The position numbers and the translations under genes are program-made. Shown here one piece after another: positions 47,901 to 61,400 of a stretch of DNA of 64,000 bases. Below the pieces are notes generated by a model that worked only from the letters and a program-made list of their open reading frames with translations, was not told where the DNA came from and ran no database searches. Numbering within the stretch: position 1 is the first letter of the stretch; every line of letters begins with the position of its first letter. Source of the stretch: Varroa destructor (Eukaryota; Arthropoda; Arachnida; Mesostigmata; Varroidae); NCBI RefSeq assembly GCF_002443255.2, contig NW_019211455.1:16893449-16957448 (forward strand). The letters run 5' to 3'.

Positions 47901-48061
47901 CGAGAAACCATTAGCAAAAAATGTACGACGACAGAGAATCAACAGCCGTATCAGCTGCACCTAGCCGCTGCCTTGTTCTTTTTGGAGAACGTAAAACAGA
48001 CCCCAATGAAATATGCCTTGTGGGCATAAGTCAATCACGTGGTTCGTTACGTTGCTGACAG
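44932..48061. other. AT-rich region, no assigned gene
   Basis: It contains a diverged tandem pair of about 50 bases at 45291-45390 (both units begin GGGTTGCT and carry TTCTGTT) and a GTGTGC run at 47181-47206. No coding region was identified. Confidence 0.4.
47181..47206. repeat. GTGTGC/GT microsatellite
   Basis: Repeated GTGTGC units ending in GT, read directly. Confidence 0.85.
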
Positions 48062-48109
48062 CCGACCGACCGACCGACCGACCGACCGGCCGGCCGGCCG
48101 GCCGGCCGG
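48062..48109. repeat. Compound GACC/GGCC microsatellite
   Basis: About six CCGA units change abruptly into about five CCGG units. The second half is self-complementary and each unit contains a CpG, unusual in this AT-leaning flank. Confidence 0.95.
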
Positions 48110-50769
48110 AACCACTCCTATCATTGGTATTGATGATTTGGGTAGACTTTAGAAATAACGTAATCGTTCTCGAGTGATAACAATTGTATTGGAACTATGG
48201 ACGTAAATAGGGCTCACAGTTTTTGAATGCGATCAATGCTAACTGCTTCGATCAGCAGTGATCGCATAAGGCCTACTGCATTGTTGAGTCGTGCTATGCT
48301 CGCTGCTGTCGAACAGCAATTCATGATCTGTATATAACCATTTAGGGACACTTAAGCTTTTTCAGTTATTTTTTTTAAATAACACAAGTGTTATATTTCT
48401 TCGTTTCCTCTTCCTTCTCCGTAAACGTCGATAGTTTTCGCCAATCTGACATGTGACCCTCTACAAACGTTACCTGTTCTATTCAGAACTTCCAACACGG
48501 CTTCGTTAACTCTACCTGGAATAAACTGCAGGCCTTGTCCAACTTGTCAGCGGCATACATTCGTGCGAATGGTAAACACTGCGTAGTTATTCACGAAAGC
48601 TTACGACAAGCAAAGCTCCCTGGCCAAATCCATACGACTTCTATTTTAGCCTTTAAGAAACACTCAGCACGCTTGAACGTTAGTCAGCTCGTTGCCAAAT
48701 AAATAGTTCTCTACAACCAAAACACAGTGACGGCCACGTTAAACGTTATAGATCTAATACTGGATATTTACGACAGAAATTCGATGTTAGCGCCCATTCG
48801 AGCCTCGCTCACTTCTCAATCTAACAATTGCAACAGAATCAAAAATGAGCATCTGTAGTAGAGGCATTTGGCCTATAAGCTTTTCCCTTCAATTCATGCC
48901 CGCGGTAGGTACTCACTAGGTAATCAGCTAGTAACATTATCCCCGGGGTCCCGTGTGTTTTTCTGTTACTACCATTGAGACTTCGCTCCTGGATCAACAA
49001 ACAGCCAGTTTCCAGACAAAATGTGTTTGGCATCAAGATCCTAGCTCCACAACGCCACCTGCCTCTACGGTTGCTCCTTTAATTAAAAGGCTGACTGAAA
49101 ATTTTAACGACAGTATTAGTAGTAACGTTGGAGACTGAGACAGGACCGACGCGCGCGATCAACCAATGCAACCGTCCCGGTCACTCCCAACAGCGTCAGC
49201 GTCAATACGTAGACCTGTCATATCGAATCAGCAAGGCACCTGCTCATTGTCGTTTCTGTATTCTGACTTCTGGGAGCAAGAGAAGCAATATATTAGAGCA
49301 TGGGCACAGGTAGATATTTCTTCTGATCTAACTGTTCTGATTCTTATTCGCTTAACGTCAGTTGATCTGTACAAATTCTTAATAATACTGATATCAATAG
49401 TTAGGTGGCGATAATAGAGGTGGAGCACAAAGCTGTGTCTGTATATGCGTCTGTACCTGTCGGTAAACTTCCTCATGATGGCGTTGAATTTCTGGGAGAA
49501 CACTCCACGGCTGATATCGTATGGCAAAAATGAGTGTCGGCGTCCATCGTAGCGTTTCCTGCAGACTCCGTAGCTTGAGGTTGTACTGGCTATCGCTGCT
49601 GTCTCGATGCTTCTTTTCCCGACGAGTCATGTCACCAACGAGCAATTTTGGCGATTCAAAGAACGGCGACGATGTCGGCGATGAGTCTGATGGACGTAGA
49701 ATCGATCGGCATACCCATTTGCTCGTGTTAACTGGCGACGCTAGTAGACCGTCTATGATAGAGCTCGTGCTGCACGTTACACGAAAGTTTACTGCCCGAG
49801 TTAGATCGATTAGTGGAGTGTAACTGCGCTAAGAAAATCCACGGTACGACAAAGCGGGTCTTCGGACGCAATAGCTGCTGCAGCAACTCCATAGAACACG
49901 ACAGTCTGGCGATGATAATCATACCGTACCTTTGATTGAAGCACTACGTCCAACCTATATCAACAGTAAAATCCACAACTCACGCCAATACCGTAGTAGA
50001 CACAAATATCCTAATGTTTCAGTATGAAAATGTCCAAGAATTGAGTTGTACCCTCGTGAACCACTGCTGCACTGACATATCACAATTTGGAACAATTCTT
50101 CACAACTTCAGACGTCGACTCATCAGACACTGCGTGCCTGTGTGCGTGATGCATGTCGCGAGCTCGCACACAAATTCAACTTTAACGTAATGTTGACGCC
50201 TTCTAATCGACGAATGTAGTTGTTACGTTGTCTGTCATTTTCCTTTATTTTCCGTTCAACGACGCCAACTAACTATGCAGTCTCATTTTCGTTCTTCTTT
50301 CATTGACCCACGAAGAAAGCTTGCTGCTACCGCTTAATGCTAACAAACGCCATTCAGCGTCCATCTCTGGACACCCATTTCCAAGAAACGAATCAATAGC
50401 GATGCACAACAAATTGCTAGTTAGCAGAAGTAGTAGTTACTACGAGTAGCATCACCGTTACTATTAATAACATTTGCGGCCAGGTAGGTAATGCTGCTTC
50501 TAGTCAGCTATCCGTGTAGCTCTGTGAGTAGGATTCAGTAGCTCCCATAACCGCTGTTTTTACCTATGGTCGTCGTATCGTCTCCGTCTACCCAGCGACT
50601 ACCGTTTCATAAGGGACGACGGCTCGAGCACTAGCGCACAAGCCAAGGATCAAGTACGCAGACAGCAACAAGCCTGTCACTCCAAGTAGGAACTCGCAGG
50701 CCGTCGAACATTGGGTTCAATCAGACTCGACGATACTAGATTCGGGCCAGCGTACTTTCATCAACACGC
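48110..50769. other. No assigned gene
   Basis: Overlapping frames on both strands between 49.1 and 49.9 kb are open for 60-100 codons but show no family motif. Nothing else was seen. Confidence 0.4.
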
Positions 50770-51132
50770 TTATGGTTCGCTTTGGCGATGGCCAACTACC
50801 GGATTAACAGTAGCGTAGTATACAAGCAAGATAGCAGCCGACAAGCTGGAGAGAACGCAGGCGGAAAGCGAGCAGTAACGGTACGGGCCAACTGAGCCAC
50901 AGGCGTTAACTGGCGGCTCTCGACCTTCCTCGCTGTTCTTATTCCGAGAGCGGCTGGGCCGCTGCTGGCGACTCTTGCCAGTGCCGCAGACGCCACTAGC
51001 ATTACTATAATCGTTTCCACAGCTTCCATGATCAAGACGACAAACGACGTCGTTCTTGATAGTGATGATAATGGTGATTATGATGACGCTCTGCTCCTCC
51101 CCTTCCTCCTCAAGCACTCGCAATTCGCTCAC
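50770..51132 (-). CDS. Possible exon encoding a membrane anchor, unidentified
   Basis: A 120-codon minus-strand frame. The first 75 residues are hydrophilic and charged. An uncharged segment follows at about residues 87-111 (YCSLSACVLSSLSAAILLVY and onward) and looks like a transmembrane helix. It is preceded by basic residues (RPSRSRNK), the layout of a type II membrane protein or signal anchor. There is no ATG: the frame opens after an in-frame TAG about 30 bases upstream. An upstream exon would be needed, and both flanking splice sites are weak. The other strand and frame are also open. It resembles no family I can name. Confidence 0.25.
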   Translation of the reverse strand: MSELRVLEEEGEEQSVIIITIIITIKNDVVCRLDHGSCGNDYSNASGVCGTGKSRQQRPSRSRNKNSEEGREPPVNACGSVGPYRYCSLSACVLSSLSAAILLVYYATVNPVVGHRQSEP

Positions 51133-51230
51133 GTCAACGTCGAGCGCATGCTAACAACGTCGCGACGATCTATTTCCTGCGAGAGCGCTCTCCACCGTGG
51201 CACACGACTTCTGCTAAAGCACAGATCTGC

Positions 51231-51312
51231 ATATATATACACACGTATATGTGTGTATATATATACACATGTTTATTTGTGTATATATATGTATGTATGT
51301 ATGTATGCATAT
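51231..51312. repeat. TA/TG/CA/TATG compound microsatellite
   Basis: Alternating pyrimidine-purine tract with ATATACAC, GTGTGTATATA and GTATGTATGT blocks. The first part can fold on itself (TATATATACACAC with GTGTGTATATATA). Confidence 0.9.
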
Positions 51313-54300
51313 AGGATCGTAATGGCAGGGACATAGGCAGGCAACTTTACAAGACGGTAGCGGTCTCACGAAAGGAACCGATAAAAGGCATCGATCCACA
51401 ACCGCTAAGGCGTTCTAGCACCAGTCAGCGGGCCAGGCACCTAGCGAGCAAGTGAATGAATGAGCGTTGTGCTTCCTGTGCCCCGTTATCGAACGTCAGC
51501 GGTTGTCCGTTAAGCTTAGTGTGTGCACTGATGTTAGTTGACTGTCGGTACAGCAACTGCCATCATAGTTTGATATCGCCACCTCTTTTATGAGATTATG
51601 CCCCATGATGGTGATGGGAGGCGGTGGGCGACCAGCAGACACTGGCAAATCGTCTAGCTATTGAATATTGTCGTTTAGTTTGCTCAAGATCGAGGACGCA
51701 AAGAACTATTTGGCTTATCTTGGTTGCAAATCTCAATACTTGTGGTCGCCAGCTTTTACCGTTGCTGTTATCGTGTGCTGTTTTTTGTGGTCGTTTGAGG
51801 CACGGTAATCTAGTTTAAAGGAGCGTGACAGATCGAAGCACGGCTATTGGCTCCCAAGAAGAAGTAACGACATGTGGTAGGACGCCTCACTTGCAGCTCC
51901 ACTCGCGCGGCTTCGTTCGTATCGCTGACGCTGCCACACACACTTATAGTGGTCCTACCGAGGAACTTATCTATCAATAATAGTAATTCTTACTTTTGTA
52001 AGTTATTCAGTCATTTTAATAGCATTCAATACGTCTTTTATCTAGCTTATTACCGCATTGATACAACTGATCGATGGAGTTGTTATCGTCACATTGGGTC
52101 ATGTGAACAATGACACAGCTGTCTCTGCACGTACTTCCTGGAGCCATTTTGTTAAAGCGCTGTAACTAACGGTGACCTGCTGCCTGCTCTTAGCTATTAT
52201 TCATCAATTTCACAGTGACTGACGCCTGTGCTCTATGTACGATGACGAGGCCGAGGTCGAAAATGGCAGCAACGCTTAAAGGGTGCCAAGTGAGGCTTAT
52301 GTGGTCTGGCAGCTGAGCAGATGTATCTAGACGTCTAGATAAACAATTGTTTTTGTTGGCCGAAACGACGTCGACGAGCCGCTCAAGTTGGCGCTACCGT
52401 CGGCGGCGTAATCATCTCTAGGACCATAGAAGTGTACCGCAGTCGTCAGGATTTACCGCAAGTGTCACCATGGCTACCAATTGATTCCATGAACATATCT
52501 TTGCATCGTACCCGTTCGGAGGGCATGATCAGTAATAGTATCGAAAACTGCTGCAACTACCGTATTGACGAAGTGCGTCCAAGTCATTATGCTAGCTGAT
52601 CCGTACTATCGGATTGGCCATCACCGCTCATTTGTTGACATTAGCGCGCGTCTACACAGCGGCAGCGGACATACGATAATTCAATCTCCATTCTCACTTG
52701 TTTGCTTTCCCGTTGTCACAAATCGCATCTCATCTCGACCGTCTTGTCGATGTTTCTGCCTGCGTACTTGCTAGCGTATGGAGAGAGCCGCCGACGGAAA
52801 ACCTCGGATGGCGTTGTGGCCAGTGCTGAGCGACGACGTAATCCACCCAACAGACTTTGACGAAACTCATTCTTAACCAGAGTAGAAGAACAAAATAACA
52901 GAACAACGATAGCAATGACCACATCAGGCGAAAACAACAAGGCGAAAGGTCACGCATTGTTTGGTGAATGGTCCTAGCTTGAACGCGCTGGTCCTTGGCC
53001 TAACCCTCGGGTTGGTTTATTGGTGGCGTCCCTTTAGTCATTTACCTCAAACCAGAGGCCTAATAGATAGAACTACTGTTGCTATTTGTATTGCTGCTGC
53101 TCCTGTTACAGACTAGCCGAGGCCGAACGACGCCGTCTTCGAACACTCCTGTTCAATCAGTCAGTTCAAAAGTCAGCAGCACACAGAGGGACCGTATGGA
53201 GTTCGCGCTCGCCACTAGACCACAGTTAATACTATGTGGCAGTATTATTTAATTTCGCATGTTGCATCTGCTTGTATATTATTATTACTACTATATCATT
53301 TAGAGCGACGCTGATCGTAGCGATGATATCGAGCGGTATAAGACGCCCGCTTAGATTCAATGTGATTTGTGTCAACTCGCAGTCGTTGTCAAGGTTCTGC
53401 TGTTTCCCAAATCATTTGTCTGGCAGCCTCTCCGCCGTCCATCGCTCCGCTGGCGAGCTAATCAATCAGTGAATGTACCGTGAACAGATTCTGTGGGCGT
53501 TTAGGCAGTTAGGAGCGGCCAAGTCCGCCTATCAGAAACAAAATAAGGGGACGATTTACGCCTACGAATGTTGCCCTGTCACTATTATCTGCCGATAGTT
53601 ACTAATTTCGCTACGACTGGATTGAAAGGAGCGGGCGTGAACGAGGTTGAGCTCTGTTTTTCCTCCTTTCGGTGTCACTCTTCGTTTTCGTCTTTTTCTG
53701 TTTTTTGCCCTTTCTAAGTTTACGATCGATAAGCAGATAAAAGTACATTATCGTCTATTATAAATACTGTTACGATTTCTATGTTGATTGCTGTCGTTAG
53801 CGATTCAGGCTTATTTCGACGTTAATGGATTCTTCCATCCGTGTTCTCGGGAACAAACCTTCATATTTTTTTCGCCTTTTCCGGTGTCTATCACCACGAC
53901 TTCGTTACTTCGTCCTGGGTCTACTTGTACGGGACAGTGTCTTTTACATGCGATAACCCGCCAGCTCTTCTCAACGTCGACGGCAGCTGGTATTGAGTGA
54001 TAGTCGAAACTAACGGCCCTTACAGCGCGCATAGCAGGACCGTGCACCGCTATAACAGCATAACATGATCTACTCTAGCATATGTTAAGTAGTTAATGGA
54101 TTCCGTGAGTTTGTGCGTCCCACAGTTGGGTCCGTATATTTTCTACGGATACGTAAACAGCGTCGGCCGGAAGTTGACTTGATGCGCGTACATCTATTAG
54201 ACGCCGCTCAATGTCCTTCCTGTCCAAGAGCATCTGGAAAACATAGTCAGCAAGGTTGTGTCGTCGTGTTTTTGAAACGTTATTGCATAAGCCAATTTAG

Positions 54301-57300
54301 GTAGAACGCAGAAAATTGATTCAAACCTGGTGGGAAAATCTCCGACCGTGTTTGGTTGGAAGGTTGATTGGGAGAGAATGCTGGTACTACAAGCGTCCTT
54401 GCGCGTTTCCTGGGGGGCGCTAATGTTAGATCCATATAGTATTATATGCGTGGTACTCGTGGCCGACCCGATTGAGAGGTGCGTTTATTGTCCCACTGCT
54501 TCGGCGCTTTATATCAATTCGCGTTTCTATTTTTGTCTGCACTACATACGTTTATATATACAAGCCACTAGATAAAGGTACCTAATAGAATATCCATTAA
54601 ACAGCTTGCTACATCTCTCATGCTATCTAATGCCTGTTTTTATTTCGCAAACTACTATCAATGAACGCTCTATGAGAGTATGATTAGTAAATCTTAACAG
54701 TAAATGCTACGTAACCTCACAACTACGACAAGTATTTCCAGGCTGCAATTCAGCTAAATACTTTACCATATTCTTAACTCACACCCAACACACGATGGGT
54801 ACTACGATGTTTCATAAGCCTAATTGTTCTGTTCGATTTTATCTGAAGAACATCATCAAATCGAACTATGAAATTGCGACGAACTGCTAGAGAGACGACG
54901 GCATATGAAGACCGACCGCAAAAGTTCGTAGAAAGCGTCTATTCATTGTCCGGCATTTGACGTTCAGGCCCCATGAAGTACCACAGCTCCGAAAATTTGT
55001 TCCGTATCGTTATTATTTGCTAGCCTTGTTTATTTATTCATCCATAGGATGTTCCTCTTTGACTTACACCGGTGTCCCCCCGGCTGGATCATACGCGGGT
55101 CGCCAGTTGATCAGCGCTGGTCAAGGTACTCTTACTTGGACCAGTTAACTACAATGAGCCCTAGCAGTCAGATAGCGGCTTTGATGGCTGACATCATGCG
55201 CTCTCCCAGTTCGCTGTTCCTGTCAGGCGTTTACAACAATGCATGCTACAGCCAAAGCAACCGTCGCTTTTTGAACTGTTTGTGTCCGCGTCAAAAAACT
55301 AGTGCAGCTACAGGCGAGTATGCCCGTTGTGGTCCATGTGCGTTATGTTTTGAGCTTTAAACAGTGCAAACTAGTGTGACGACTTGCAGAAGAAGAAAGC
55401 ACACAGTCTGAACGACACAGAAACAACGGACTTCGTTGGACCAGCAGATAAGCCGTCCCATTGAACGCTCGCTACCGTCGCTTTTCGTAAATATTGCTTA
55501 CCATGCGACCCAAGGTAAGGCTAGCAGCACAAGAGTTACGCAGAATGACAGTTCCATGGGTGTACACAGAGGTGAAATAGGGCAAGGAACAACACAATTG
55601 CTGTAGCCCTTGCGAGGAACGGTGCCGAAGTCGTTACAACTAGTAACGATGCTTTCCTCCACGACCCGTTCTAGAAGGTGGCAGCTGACGGCGAGACCAT
55701 ATTCTTTTACGTAGAATGTTCTAATAATCTAACCTGGTAAAGTAACGGAAAAAAAAAAGCTTCATTTACGATTCTCTCTAATCCATAACCGTTCGTTTCC
55801 GAATTTCACCTTGCTGACCCCGTATCCTCATTGCGTCCCTCGTGATATTCGTGAGCAGCAAGTAGAGCGTTTCAATGTTTCTCGTCCTCACTTTAAATAA
55901 AACGTAGAAGGACAGGCGGAAAGGAGCTTTGCTGGCAACGGACCGGGCCAGTACAGCTTGTTTACTGTTATCTGTAGAATTTATGCATAAGCATGAATGT
56001 TAGAGACTTCTTGCCGTTTTACTGCTAAGCAAGCCGCGTGTATTACTCGGTATTATGCGTGGACCTTTGTAGGTGCTATGCGTAAGAATAGGTTCTCACG
56101 CACCTCAGGAATCGTTCCTGAGAAAAGCATAATATAATAAAGGACTAAATATCGTCGGCCTTGATAGCAGTAGTTTTACCTATGTGCTTTATCCTGCAGC
56201 CAATTTAATTATGTTCCTAAGATAACAGTATTATTGAGAAATATTTTCTGATATGAAGCCAGGCGTATGCTTTTTTAATTCCCAGTATTATATGTTGTGC
56301 CGGTTTTATCTGTGATATTTAAAAAACTGTTTACCACAATCTCGTAAATACGCGTGATCTACGCAGCTTCGTTGGAGCTCATTCGATAAAAAGGCCCAAC
56401 AAGTCAAACATTTTTGACGCTACAAATTGTAACTAGTAAGTGCATATCCTTCGATTTGTCACTTATTAACTAGATCTCGTACGACGTCTTACATTGCCTC
56501 ACGTTTGCAATGGTTAAAAAAGCAATTAACACAACTGACTACGCGGCCACTCAATCTCTGTACTGGGTGGGCACTTTGGCCAGACGGGAATTTCCTTTCT
56601 CGTAGGAAGACCTGAGTCTGGCATTGATTAAGTCCTGTCTGCCACTTTGCCTGTACTGGGCCTATAGTGGGATCTAGGCAGTGCTAATTCTAATGCTGTT
56701 TGTGCTGCCTCGGGCTCTAGGCCACTCGTTAATCCGCCGCCGTATCGATGCACGGTGTAAGTAGTAGGTAGGCCAACTGTCTGTCTGCCATACATCCCGC
56801 CATCAAATCGATGGCCTGACAGCTATATAAAGACATTCATCAAGCAGACCGCACCACCGTTAAAACGAGGTCCGAAAGCCGTTCAAGTTTTGATCCTAAC
56901 AGCTTCTAATAATCGCACGTAAAACTTCTAGAAGTGTGCAAGTAACAGTGAGTCGTCTGTTGACGGTAGTGGTCGTAGCAGAGCTAGTTGCGATGACTTA
57001 AAAATCTGCGATGCGCCTGACAACGGCGGTTACAATAGTAAGCACGTCGAGGTGAAAGTAAAGAGAAGGGGGCTGCCAAAGGACAAGGCCTGCCTGTGCC
57101 GTGTGCAGGTTTCGTTGAACGTTCTAAAAGCAACAAACAGATCTGTCCAGGGGTATTACTCAGAATTGCGTTGGTATAAGCGAGGATGCGGGTGACGGAT
57201 TGGGGGCAATAGAGACATGGCAGTAGAAATTGGGACTGAATGAATGTATATGCTTTCCGCACATACATTCGCTCAGCTTCAAGGTTAGTTCTTACGGGAT

Positions 57301-58345
57301 TTCTTTGCTCCAAGCAACGCGGTGCTTAAAGCTTGAATCGCCTATTTGAGCTATCCTGGTCGACCCAGACCCAGCTTGTGGCTGACAGTGGTTCGATCTA
57401 TGGAGTCTAATTAATACAAGGGTCCAAGCGGCGCAAACGCAGTGCCGCGAAGCCCGCTGGCTCCACTACAAGTTCCCTTAAATTCGATCCATCCCAGTTT
57501 TATTCCAACTAGCGCTGCGGCCTGTCTCGAGTGGACCATTCCATGTAGCATTGTCCTGATAGATGTACCAACAGTGAGGGCGTGGCTAGCTAACCATGCC
57601 CACGGGGGGCAGTTAACGCTGCGTAAATAGGTAGCAAAGCTTCCACTCAAAAAGTAGATCGTAACGGTGGAACAGGCCCAGCAGAGCCTCTTTTCTCCCG
57701 GCAAAGTAATGGCAGAGTCCTTATGTTTAGGTAGCAGTAGAAGCCGGAGAAGGCAATGCAAATTTCTCCTTTCGGCAACTTATTTGCAAAACAAGAGTTG
57801 ATAGAGAAACAGCACAAACTCCGGGTCTTAGAAGCAACGCCGCGTTATCGCTAAGTCATTTCTATGCGGCGATGAGAAGTATGCAGCTGTCGGCGTCTGG
57901 GGAATGGGGGATATGGCAACAAGCGATGCAGCGCATTCATAGGCTGAGGTTCCTTAAATTAGTAGAGAAGCTATATTCGAGGATACAGCAAGCCTGCACT
58001 GTACGTGTACAGAATCGATAGAGAGCGGTTTTAGGGGAGATCCCGACGAACGTCAAGATGAGGACAAAAGACTTCAAAATGATAAGAAAAATGACTAGTA
58101 AAGGTTTATGCCCTTAACTGCTCATCAATGTTGCTTTTATTTGCCTAGATGTATTATTGTTGTTGATGTTACTTGGCTCTGCCGCTTAAGGAGCTGCTGG
58201 TTGGGCTGCTATTGCCACCGAATTCTTTAAGCAACTTTTGTTGCTTGGAAACAAATATCGCCATCCTGCATGTCTAGCTGCCCGTTACGCCGACACCCAG
58301 TCACTATCTCCAACAGCTGGTTCTGAATGTCTCGACGGGCCGAGG

Positions 58346-58346
<1 letters not shown>
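51313..58346. other. No assigned gene
   Basis: The only clear structures are an 18-bp palindrome (TATCTAGACGTCTAGATA, 52324-52341) and a small hairpin CTCAGGAA-TCG-TTCCTGAG (56104-56122). Frames at 54957-55360, 56984-57313 and 57411-57761 are of borderline length and carry no recognised motif. Confidence 0.4.

Positions 58347-58402
<56 letters not shown>
58347..58402. repeat. Long TA microsatellite (28 units)
   Basis: Uninterrupted TA for about 56 bases, the longest simple repeat in the window. It is likely length-variable and can extrude a cruciform. Confidence 0.97.
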
Positions 58403-58405
<3 letters not shown>

Positions 58406-61400
58406 TAAACAAGGCACAAGGTGAAGATCTGGTTTAAGAGCCTGTTTCTGTATTTCGGCTCTCTGTTTGCCAGAGGCTCTTCGGTCCACACCTGCTGACA
58501 GAAACTACTGTTTTTAGACAGTAAGCCAGCAATACGACACTGGGTGCCATGTACGTATCTCTTTTGTGGCGCCATTAATAGAGAGTTTATAAATATCTTG
58601 TGTTGCATACAGACCATAGATGTTGCGCCTGTTCTACGTAGCGCCATGCTCGCTGATCTCCAAAGAGCCATTGCCATCCTGTGTGTGTCTAGGCATTTTC
58701 CCTCTAGATCCCCGTAAAGCCTTAGTTTCATGAGGATACCTGCCCCTTGGTGACACCCGCCCCTCGGCGACATTCTACCTTGGCGACAGTATCAAACCGA
58801 CTCAACGGGTTGATTTGTTCGCCAACTCGTCCCGTTAGCGTTCGGTCGAGCCAAACTCGACCAGCGAAACACAGTGGAGAAACGGGTTGGTTGAGAAAAG
58901 GCGTGGTGTGTCGAGAAAAGATCCAAAGAGCCCCTTAGTCTAGCTAGCTAATAGCTTGTTTGCTCACGACCATAATCGACAACGAGAATGAAGCCGATAG
59001 TTTTCCAAATTCGTCATAAAAAAACCGTCATACAAAAGGCAACAGCACTACAGACTATACCACAAGCCTTAAGGATTGCTTCAATAATCGATACGTAGCC
59101 TTTGTCTTGTTTCGATCATTGTCGAGTTGCTGAGTAAACTGAGATCTCGGATGGTTACTTTGATAGCATCCGTGACGGGCAGCGCTTTTTTCAGTAAGAA
59201 GGTCTGATCGATCTACAATGATTCGCCGATCTCCTATGGTCTGGTGTGGTCCGATGTGGGCTTTTGTTTGCAATTCTATCGGAGCCGAAAGCGCCGCTAT
59301 GCAGCAAGCTGTAACGGATCAAGGCAGAAAATGAAAGCGAGTCTTTTGCTACTATTGCGACCTTTCTACTTTGGTCTTGATGGCACTGAAGACGCTATCG
59401 GACGCTCACTAACTAATCGGACATTGTTAAAGTGCAATACAATAATAGGAGAGGGCGCGGAAACGCCAATCGCACAACTACTAGCGACGGAGCGCAAAGA
59501 GTTACAAAATATAGCTGAATTAGGGATGTTAATCGTTTCATTCAAGTTAGGGTACCTGTCTCGGTATATTTTCGGCGGTTGTACGTTACCCCACTATAAA
59601 ACTCGGCTGGGAAATATGCTTTTATTATAAATGCCGTTCTTACACCGCTGATAGTAATAAATCCTTAAAAAAACTACATCAAAGGAACACGTTTCTCCCG
59701 TACCCAGTGCATTGCTGGTTCACCGCGACATCATTATGTGGCTGTACCGCTTTGTGTTATCTTCAATAAGAAACGCTTGGCCTACAGCGGTTTCCTATTT
59801 ATCCTTCGAATTGTGCTTTATGAAAGGAATTGTCAGCAGAGTGCATGGTGCGTACGCTTTTTAGGACAGTCAACCAGCATTTAAGCTAATGAAGAGCCAG
59901 CTAGGACCAACTTGACCTGCCCACCAAAATACGAATAAAAAGACGCTTCAGTGAGCTCCAGCTTATTTCTTCTCAACCAAATTGAGCGAAATTTTCATTA
60001 AAAAGTAAGCAACACTGTTGTGTTCATACATCTATATGATATGTCAATATGGGACGGACAATGCAAGTTTTTCTATATATCTTCATTTTAGACCTTCCCT
60101 CTTCTGTCGAAGGAGAGACACCAAAAAGGCTTGCCTTAACGAAACTTGGCAGTTATTTCTTCTGTTATTGACATAAAAGAATCGTTATCTAATTTTCGCC
60201 ACATTTAATGTGCGCTACAAAAATGTTTTTCTGGAGAGGAAGATGCCAGAAACCAGGAGAATCACACAGGCCACAACAGTTAAGGGCGCAAAACAACGCT
60301 ATTACGCGTATTGCTTAAAGGTGTTATCTAATGATTTTCAATAGCATACAAAGATGGAAGTATCTGTGCAGAAATAATGGAACCAGCGGCGTTTTTTTTG
60401 TCTGTTGGATGCTTTTGATTACTTTACCTCCTGCCCAGCCACTGGCCAGAAGAGGACAAACCCTTACGAGAGCGAAACGGGACTCGCCGACCTCCAGTCT
60501 TCGTGTGTCCCACGTATAACAGCAATGAAAGCTTTGACAAAGGCGACGAATGGGGCAGGATCTATGACACAAACTAGACGAGTAAAGAAGCTATTGTTAG
60601 GCAGGTAGGCGCGGTTGAAAGGGTTTTTTCCAATCTTTCCTTTAGGGTGTTCGTCATATTTTTCTTGTCCTGCAGCAATAACTATTCGGATCGGTGGCAA
60701 GAACGGCCATTTCAACCCGCGTCGCCTCTGTATTTGAGCATTTGAGTCTCCGCATTGGCTGACCACGTTCACGTGACAAATTTGCACAGATATTAAATAT
60801 GCTGTGCAGCATAATCGTGATGCTCTGACATCAAAATGAAGATTAGTGTGAAGAAGTGATTAGGAAAAATAAACAAGTTTATAAGTTGTTCATAGGGGTT
60901 GTCTGAAACTTTAATAAGTCTGACAGGGAGGAATCATTGTAACTCTAGATTCACCCGATGTAACGACAACAAAACGTTAATAAGAGGGCGTAAAGAGACA
61001 GTTTGATCGTATATCTAATCGATACGATTTTGTATACACTTTAGAAGCTTTCCCCATACGGACGACCCAGAAGATATATGCATAAGAAGTTATCATAAGG
61101 CCTGGTTTAAACGTTTACCAATAAATTACCGAGATTGTTCGCGCGTGACACTCTATATCACATTTTCCATTCTTCCGTTGTTGAAAAAGTTGAATATTAG
61201 CTAATATCGTAACATAGTTTAGTTAGTGTATGTTTATAAGTTGAAGATATAGCGCCTATATTTTAAAAACATATCGATGCAATTTGCAGGGAGCGAAAGC
61301 CTATTATGTTAACGCTGATAATTGCACTACATAACGGAGCTAATCTCAGAATGTTCTGGAAAACTCAATATTGTAACTTACTTTCCAACGTAAGCTGTCA

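Noticed and set aside
57411..57761. 116-codon minus-strand frame
   Set aside because: No recognised domain; the opposite strand is open over much of it.
59244..59630. 128-codon plus-strand frame
   Set aside because: No family motif and no context supporting a gene.
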